NCBI RefSeq assembly: GCF_001580455.1
Contig: NZ_CP010951.1
Location: 1,426,001 to 1,490,000 of the forward strand
Direction of reading: 5' to 3'
DNA length: 64,000 bases
Origin: Ramlibacter tataouinensis
GTDB taxonomy: Bacteria; Pseudomonadota; Gammaproteobacteria; Burkholderiales; Burkholderiaceae_C
Part shown: positions 59,330-64,000 of the stretch, one piece after another
How positions within the stretch are numbered: the stretch's first letter is position 1
Layout of the letters: each line of letters begins with the position of its first letter
The notes under the pieces: model-generated
Database searches by the model: none
What the model saw: the letters and a program-made list of their open reading frames with translations, nothing else
Told to the model about the DNA's origin: nothing
Program-made: the position numbers and the translations under genes

Positions 59330-60208
59330 ATGAACCTTGCGCGCCTGGAGGTCTTCGTCAACGTGTGCGCTACCGGCAGCTTCACGCGGGCCGCCGACCA
59401 CCTGGCCATCACCAAGTCCGCGGCGAGCCAGCACGTCGCCGCGCTGGAGCGGGAGCTTGGCGTTCAGCTGCTGCACCGCTCCACGCGCCGTCTCACCTTG
59501 ACGGAGGCCGGCACGACGTTGCGCGACGAAGCGCGAGCCCTGCTGGAACAGGCTCAGCGGCTGGCGGAGCGCACCCGGCACCAGTCGGCGCAGCTCAGCG
59601 GCGTATTGCGCCTCACGTCCGCGGAAGACACCGCCAGCTGGGTCGCACCCGTGGTTGCTGAGTATGTGCGGCGCCATCCGGGCATGCACGTCGAATACCG
59701 GCCCAGCGACCGCCTTCTGGATCTCGTGGCCGAAGGCATGGACCTGAGCCTGCGCACGACCGGCCGGCGCGACTCCAGCTTGCGGGCGGTGAACCTCGCG
59801 GTGTTCGACGTCTGGAGCGTGGCGTCGCCGGAGTACCTGCACGAGCGCGGTACACCGCGGCGCCTGGCGGACATGGCCTCGCATGCGTGGATCGCCTTCA
59901 CGCCCATCCCTCATCCATGGACGCTTCAGACCCGGGACGGCAAGGAATCGGTGCGCCTGCAGCGCACGGTCAGCACGTCCAGCACCGCGGGCGGCCGCGC
60001 GCTGGCGCTGGCGGGGTTGGGCATCTACGCTGCGCCGCGTTTCGTGCTGGAGGCCGAGGTCGCCGCCGGCCGGCTCGTGCGCGTGTTGCCGAACGTCAAG
60101 CTGCCGCAGGTGACGCTCTATGCTGCCTGGCCGGGACAAGGCGAGCCGCCGAAGAAGACGCGCGAGTTCATCGAGCTCGCGAAGGCAAGGCGAGGCAGTT
60201 CGTTCTGA
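59330..60208 (+). CDS. LysR-family transcriptional regulator
   Basis: A 292-residue regulator. The N-terminal winged helix reads RLEVFVNVCATGSFTRAADH then LAITKSAASQHVAALERELG and VQLLHRSTRRLTLTEAGTTL; the effector domain (from about residue 90) has LRLTSAEDTASWVAPVVAEY and IYAAPRFVLEAEVAAGRLVR. It probably activates or represses the divergent NmrA gene. It converges with pstS. Confidence 0.93.
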   Translation: MNLARLEVFVNVCATGSFTRAADHLAITKSAASQHVAALERELGVQLLHRSTRRLTLTEAGTTLRDEARALLEQAQRLAERTRHQSAQLSGVLRLTSAEDTASWVAPVVAEYVRRHPGMHVEYRPSDRLLDLVAEGMDLSLRTTGRRDSSLRAVNLAVFDVWSVASPEYLHERGTPRRLADMASHAWIAFTPIPHPWTLQTRDGKESVRLQRTVSTSSTAGGRALALAGLGIYAAPRFVLEAEVAAGRLVRVLPNVKLPQVTLYAAWPGQGEPPKKTREFIELAKARRGSSF

Positions 60209-60301
60209 AAAATGGAGGCTGAGGGTCGCTCTCAGGACTCGACTGGAGCTTCGCCCGCTTGCAACGGATCAAGCGTGTTTGTGGGAGCCTGGAGCACCGC
60301 C

Positions 60302-61354
60302 CTAGAGCACGTTCAGCCCGATTGGCCGCCCGCTCTTGTCGCGCACGCCGGTGATCACCTTGAAGGCGGCGGCTTGCACGCGGTCGGGCAGGCGCACGAA
60401 ACTGGCTTCCTGAACCAGCGCGTCACCGTGGTTGAACGCCCAGGCGAAGAATTTGAGCGCGGCCAGCGTCTGCTCGGGCTTGTCCGTCACGCGCGGCACC
60501 AGCACGAAGGTGCCCATGGTGATCGGCCAGCTGCTCTTGCCCGCCGCGTTGGTGAGCGTGGCGCCGAAGGTGCCGCGGCTGGACCAGTCGCTATGCGCGA
60601 GAGCCGCCTTGAATGCCAGCACGCCAGCGCGCACGAATTCGCCGTCCGCCGAGCGCATCTGCACACCGGCCAGCTTGTTGTCGGCCACGTAGCCGAAGTC
60701 GACGTAGCCGATGGCGCCGGCGGTCTGCGCCACCGCCCTGACGACGCCTTCGCTGCCTTTCACTCCGATGACGGAGGCGGGCCAGGCGATGGTCGTCTTG
60801 ACGCCAAAGCGTGATTTCCACGCCGGATGGACCTTGGCCAGGTAGTCGGCGAAGTTGTAGGTAGTGCCGGACCCGTCGGAACGTACGATGAGCTTGATCG
60901 GCAGCTCCGGTAGCGCGACCCCGGGGTTGAGCTGGCCGATCTCCGGCGCCGACCACTTGTCGATCTCGCCCATGTAGATGCGCGCCAGCACCTCGCCCGA
61001 GAGCCGCAATTGGCCGTCGGAGACCTTCGGCAAGTTCACCACGGGCACGATGCCGGTGATCGCCACCGGGAATATGGCAAGGCCGCTGGCCGCAAGCTCC
61101 GCTTCGTCGGGAGCGACGTCGGACGCCCCGAAGGCAACCTCCCCGGCCCGCACCATCTTCACGCCGGCGCTCGAGCCGGCCGGCTCATACGCTACCGCCG
61201 TGCCCACGGCCTTCTGGTACTGACGCGCCCACGCCCGGTAGATAGGCGCCGCCGCGGAGGAGCCCGCGCCACTCAGCGTCTGGGCCGCCGCAATCGGTGC
61301 GTGGAGAACGCCAGCCAGGCCGGCGACGAGACAGACGACGATCCACTGCTTCAC
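60302..61354 (-). CDS. pstS: Phosphate-binding protein PstS (orphan)
   Basis: A 350-residue periplasmic receptor. Signal peptide MKQWIVVCLVAGLAGVLHAP ending AAAQ, then LSGAGSSAAAPIYRAWARQY, phosphate-loop residues in YEPAGSSAGVKMVRAGEVAFGASDVAPD, and IVRSDGSGTTYNFADYLAKV, all diagnostic for PstS. It supplies the high-affinity phosphate ABC transporter. The permease and ATPase genes pstC, pstA, pstB and phoU are absent from this stretch, so it is an additional or relocated copy. A four-repeat Pho box precedes it, so it should be induced by phosphate starvation. Confidence 0.9.
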   Translation of the reverse strand: MKQWIVVCLVAGLAGVLHAPIAAAQTLSGAGSSAAAPIYRAWARQYQKAVGTAVAYEPAGSSAGVKMVRAGEVAFGASDVAPDEAELAASGLAIFPVAITGIVPVVNLPKVSDGQLRLSGEVLARIYMGEIDKWSAPEIGQLNPGVALPELPIKLIVRSDGSGTTYNFADYLAKVHPAWKSRFGVKTTIAWPASVIGVKGSEGVVRAVAQTAGAIGYVDFGYVADNKLAGVQMRSADGEFVRAGVLAFKAALAHSDWSSRGTFGATLTNAAGKSSWPITMGTFVLVPRVTDKPEQTLAALKFFAWAFNHGDALVQEASFVRLPDRVQAAAFKVITGVRDKSGRPIGLNVL

Positions 61355-61384
61355 TTGGCTTCCTCCCCTTCAGGCTCATCCATT

Positions 61385-61424
61385 GTGACAAGTTGGTGAC
61401 AACTTGGTGACAAGTTGATGAAAG
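61385..61424 (-). promoter_or_regulatory. Pho box of pstS, four direct repeats at 11-bp period
   Basis: On the + strand GTGACAA occurs at 61385, 61396 and 61407, with a weaker ATGAAAG at 61418, all 11 bases apart. Read on the pstS strand these are TTGTCAC repeats, matching the CTGTCAT-type half-sites bound by PhoB dimers. The array lies 31-70 bases upstream of the pstS start, where PhoB normally replaces a -35 element. Confidence 0.8.
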
Positions 61425-61983
61425 GCGGCCGCCAATAAACCCCGGGGCCGTTGGGACAACACAACTCCTGGGCCGCCCCGGCCCCGCCGCCAGTCTTTGG
61501 AGGTGTCGCGAGCCTTGCAGCGCGGAGGGAGTTTCGAAGCGGTCAGTGCGGCCGCCGGCATAAAGGATCCGGCCGTGTTGAATGAAATCGATCGGCACCG
61601 AATTGCCTCCCCGGTTTGCCGCCGACCAGGGGTTCCGGATTGCTCATTGGCGTCGGGGCGGACTCAGCCGCTGGACCTGAGCGAGGACAGATTCAGAAAA
61701 TTCGTGACGGCGCTGCGCGCGTCGGACACCGGCTGATCCTGGGCCGCATTCTCAGCTATGCGTGCCGTCCTCGGTGCTGCGCTTACCACGATTGCCTGTG
61801 AGCGCCGACAATGGATGGCCCGCAGCACGGCGCTCCAGCCGAATGACAGGTGCAGCGTCGCGGGCATTGTCCTCTCACGTATCTTCAGGCGTCGAATGAA
61901 GGAGCCATCATTCGAAGCTGTCGAGCGCAAATAGAGTGAGGACTCACCAAGCGTGCGAGCCGGGATGCGATCTAGGAGGCCAC
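61425..61983. other. Intergenic region (559 bases) between Pho box and stress-protein gene
   Basis: I see no convincing gene. Overlapping leftward and rightward frames have poor composition and no ribosome-binding sites. The only clear structure is the inverted repeat at 61892-61915. It should hold the promoter for the universal stress gene, and may contain decayed sequence. Confidence 0.45.
61892..61915. repeat. Perfect 8-bp inverted repeat upstream of the stress-protein gene
   Basis: TCGAATGA and TCATTCGA enclose AGGAGCCA, so a hairpin would present a ribosome-binding-site-like loop. It is about 70 bases before the gene start. It could equally be a dyad operator. Confidence 0.45.
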
Positions 61984-62400
61984 ATGTTGCGTCAGGTGCT
62001 GCTTGCGTACGACGGGAGTCCAAGTTCGGAAGACGCGCTGAACCTGGCCTGCGACCTCACTCGCGGTCTCGGGGCAACGTTGCAAGTCCTGACGGTGATC
62101 GATCAGTCGGCGTATGCGAATGGAGTGGAGTTGGAGGCGGAGCGGCGGTCTGCTTTGCAGAGACTGCGGCGCCTAGAGCCGATGGCGCTCCGCGCAGGCT
62201 TTTCCCTTCAGTTGGAAGTCTTGATTGGTGACCCTGCGAAGGAAATTCTGGCGCAAGTGAGTCGTCTACCCGCTGACATCCTCGTTTTGGGTCGCTCTCG
62301 GCCCAGCACCATCGATCGACTCGCCACCAGCTCCGTTGTGGAACTTGTGCTTCCGGAAGCGGCGTGCGCAGTTCTATTGCCCAAGACGGCCGGCCCCTGA
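61984..62400 (+). CDS. Universal stress protein (UspA family)
   Basis: A 138-residue UspA-fold protein: MLRQVLLAYDGSPSSEDALN at the N-terminus, LQVLTVIDQSAYANG for the second strand and helix, and ADILVLGRSRPSTIDRLATS with the C-terminal loop where the ATP-binding G-2X-G-9X-(S/T) motif normally lies. That motif is only partly met (VLGRSRPST), so nucleotide binding is doubtful. ATG 61984 has a perfect AGGAGG. Single-domain and cytosolic, normally induced by stress or growth arrest. Confidence 0.9.
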   Translation: MLRQVLLAYDGSPSSEDALNLACDLTRGLGATLQVLTVIDQSAYANGVELEAERRSALQRLRRLEPMALRAGFSLQLEVLIGDPAKEILAQVSRLPADILVLGRSRPSTIDRLATSSVVELVLPEAACAVLLPKTAGP

Positions 62401-62452
62401 CGCGGCCGGTGTGGAGCGAGGCAACGAGCCGGACGTCGGCTGCAACGACTGG

Positions 62453-62956
62453 TTAGGCCCCGCTGCGCTTAGCCCTCTTAGGGACACTCGATGAGCGAGC
62501 CTTTGCGGCAGACGGCTTGCGCGGGCGCTGCTTGGCGGATACGGACTTCACCACGCTGCTTAACGTTGGCGCAAGTGCGAACGCCGAGCGAGCGTCCGCG
62601 ACGACCAGCCGAAGCAGCTCCTGAACGGGAGCAGAGTGCAGTACTGAAGCAGGCGCCAGCCGAACGCTACGCACCCTACTCCCGGTCCCCTGCAGCACAC
62701 GGTGCGGATCAGGAAGCGATGCGCCGTGGAGGAAGAATAGGGTCACCCACTTTGGGTAGGCGGCAACGGAAACCACCACGTCGCTTGCGCGATCCGTGGG
62801 ACTGAAGCCAAATGCCAAGGCATTGTAGTTGTCGTAGACAAGTTCGTAGCCGCGCGGAAAGAGCTTAACCAAGTGCTCGCGGACTGCGCGAGTTTGCGTC
62901 GCAATGCCTTCGTCATACTTGGCCAAGAATGGATCAAGCGCTGAAGACTTGGACAT
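62453..62956 (-). CDS. DUF1801 (YdhG-like) family protein
   Basis: A 167-residue protein with the DUF1801 core: PFLAKYDEGIATQTRAVREH, LVKLFPRGYELVYDNYNALAF, VSVAAYPKWVTLFFLHGASL and PDPHRVLQGTGSRVRSVRLAP. Related to Fra-like iron-chaperone/YdhG proteins, but the role is not certain. The C-terminus is Lys/Arg/Ser-rich (AKARSSSVPKRAKRSGA), suggesting nucleic-acid contact or disorder. Bases are less G/C-rich than most of the window. Confidence 0.85.
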   Translation of the reverse strand: MSKSSALDPFLAKYDEGIATQTRAVREHLVKLFPRGYELVYDNYNALAFGFSPTDRASDVVVSVAAYPKWVTLFFLHGASLPDPHRVLQGTGSRVRSVRLAPASVLHSAPVQELLRLVVADARSAFALAPTLSSVVKSVSAKQRPRKPSAAKARSSSVPKRAKRSGA

Positions 62957-63216
62957 CTTTGTAGGACCCAACGTTCGACATGAGCGGCAGTGGGCGTGCG
63001 AAGCACCCCAGGCACCGTCCGCTCGGATCTTCGACGCCGTTGAGCCGCTGAATCGGCAATGGTACTGCGCGCCGCCTGCGCAAGAGTAGCCAGCGCGGTC
63101 AGGTGCGATGGTTTGTACGAAGTTCTCATGCTGACCCAAGGCCTTGGGCTCCGTCGTGTGCACGTCCGCTTTCGGCCAGAAGCGGCCCTGCCGCCGCATC
63201 CAAACATAATTCGTCC

Positions 63217-63708
63217 ATGCTTGGCTCACCGCATATCGACATCCGCCCGGCCAGCGTCGGGGACGTTGCGCTGATTCTTCGTTTCATCAAGGAACTTGCC
63301 GCGTACGAGAAGGCTGAGCATGAAGTTGTAGCGACCGAGGCTAGTCTCCGCGCGTCACTGTTCGGGGAAGGGGCTCGAGCACGTGCCCTGGTCTGCCGAG
63401 TGGCGGGTGTGGACGCTGGCTTTGCCGTCTACTTCTTCAACTACTCCACCTGGCAAGGCCGGCAAGGGCTGTACCTCGAAGACCTCTACGTCTCGCCTGC
63501 CCACCGAAACGCGGGAGCCGGGAAGGCCATGCTGCAATACCTGGCGCGCCTGGCTCTATCGAACAACTGCGGTCGCTTCGAGTGGAGCGTCCTAGACTGG
63601 AACGAGCCTGCCATCGCGTTCTACAGATCGATCGGCGCGGTGCCCTTGGACGAATGGGTGCGGTACCGCCTTGCCGGTGATGCTCTGGCGAAATTCGCTG
63701 GGGGATGA
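63217..63708 (+). CDS. GNAT-family N-acetyltransferase (spermidine/diamine type)
   Basis: A 163-residue acetyltransferase with DIRPASVGDVALILRFIKEL then AAYEKAEHEVVATEASLRAS, close to the spermidine/spermine and thialysine acetyltransferase group. The acetyl-CoA site is LEDLYVSPAHRNAGAGKAML (R/Q-x-x-G-x-A degenerate), and the C-terminus has FEWSVLDWNEPAIAFYRSIGA. It probably acetylates polyamines or lysine analogues in the cytosol. ATG 63217 gives the usual length. It is immediately followed by the aldolase remnant. Confidence 0.92.
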   Translation: MLGSPHIDIRPASVGDVALILRFIKELAAYEKAEHEVVATEASLRASLFGEGARARALVCRVAGVDAGFAVYFFNYSTWQGRQGLYLEDLYVSPAHRNAGAGKAMLQYLARLALSNNCGRFEWSVLDWNEPAIAFYRSIGAVPLDEWVRYRLAGDALAKFAGG

Positions 63709-63763
63709 GCCGCCGTCCTTTGCGGCCTGGCGTCCTCGCAAAGTTGGGCTACTTTGGGTCGGC

Positions 63764-64000
63764 CAGCAGTTCACAGTCGGCAAGCAGATCCGGGCTGCGG
63801 GCCTCATGCCCATCCTCGAACCAGAAGTCGACATCCACGCTCCGGACAAGCCAGGCGCCGAGCGTCGGCTCAAGGCGGCCATACTCAGACACCTCGACAC
63901 GCTCGGGCCGGAGCAACAGCTGATGCTGAAGCTCACGATTCCGTCGACGACCTATATGCGGATGTCGTGGCGCATCCGAATGTGCTGCGCGTGGTCGCCC
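63764..64000 (+). pseudogene. Remnant of class I fructose-bisphosphate aldolase, truncated and frameshifted
   Basis: Beginning at about 63764, QQFTVGKQIRAAGLMPILEP then EVDI and MLKLTIP read as the C-terminal part of class I fructose-bisphosphate aldolase, including the EPEVD catalytic region. The start and N-terminal two-thirds are missing. Near 63940-63945 the reading frame breaks: the following aldolase sequence DLYADVVAHPNVLRVVA continues only in another frame to the window edge. No start codon lies nearby upstream in frame. The remnant ends beyond the window. Confidence 0.7.

Noticed and set aside
61664..62023. A 119-codon leftward frame in the gap before the stress-protein gene
   Set aside because: It overlaps the start of the universal stress gene, lacks a ribosome-binding site and shows no domain.

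Overview
The window reads as chromosomal DNA of a GC-rich betaproteobacterium of the order Burkholderiales, most likely a Comamonadaceae member close to Variovorax or Ramlibacter. The basis is strongly G/C-biased third codon positions, an abundance of orphan periplasmic solute receptors (Bug/TctC, Peripla_BP_6 and PF04392 types), a trimeric general porin, an RND tripartite pump, and many small regulator/target pairs. I see no rRNA, tRNA, CRISPR array, integrase or transposase. It looks like metabolic and accessory chromosome rather than a phage or integrative island.

Layout. 0-20 kb: partial MazG-type pyrophosphohydrolase, DUF3237 protein, exported creatininase-like protein, exported beta-propeller, a PF04392 receptor with RidA and a D-serine-dehydratase-like PLP enzyme, two small exported proteins, an SDR with altered active site, a patatin lipoprotein, an EamA transporter, CsbD, a DUF3182/hydrolase pair, a glycine-zipper alpha/beta-hydrolase, periplasmic MsrA, and an FAD oxidoreductase divergent from a LuxR regulator. 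20-33 kb: AraC/SDR divergent pair, then a catabolic-looking cluster around an IclR regulator (solute receptor, CocE-type hydrolase, Bug receptor, porin, N-formylglutamate amidohydrolase, Ser-variant transglutaminase-like protein), followed by a cupin/MFS/VOC operon. 33-39 kb: signalling block with a 1368-residue multi-PAS hybrid kinase, a receiver with Glu at the phosphosite, and an OmpR-type regulator. 39-43 kb: a less GC-rich SRPBCC/hydrolase/SDR unit, TrmO coupled to a SnoaL-tailed ECF sigma factor, and a DGPF protein behind a predicted ECF promoter. 43-49 kb: a complete RND efflux operon. 49-58 kb: an unknown gene behind a Pho-box-like site, an orphan receptor and esterase with an AraC regulator, a secreted PHB-depolymerase-like esterase coupled to a very short lipase-foldase-like protein, and Crp and AraC regulators. 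58-64 kb: NmrA/LysR pair, an orphan pstS behind a four-repeat Pho box, a universal stress protein, DUF1801, GNAT, and a frameshifted remnant of class I fructose-bisphosphate aldolase at the right edge.

How parts work together. The most coherent unit is at 21.5-29.9 kb. Two promoters on the same strand, one before the receptor/hydrolase/Bug operon and one before the amidohydrolase/transglutaminase-like operon, share a 29-bp element (23 identities) overlapping the -10 box; the IclR gene lies between them and is the obvious candidate regulator. This looks like uptake through the porin and two periplasmic receptors followed by ester/amide and N-acyl amino acid hydrolysis, for a substrate I cannot name. 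Other self-contained modules are the DSD1-like/RidA pair, the ECF sigma/DGPF/TrmO module, and the esterase/foldase pair.

Limits: all family calls come from reading the translations by eye. Start sites were chosen by ribosome-binding sites and family length, and site predictions are by inspection only.
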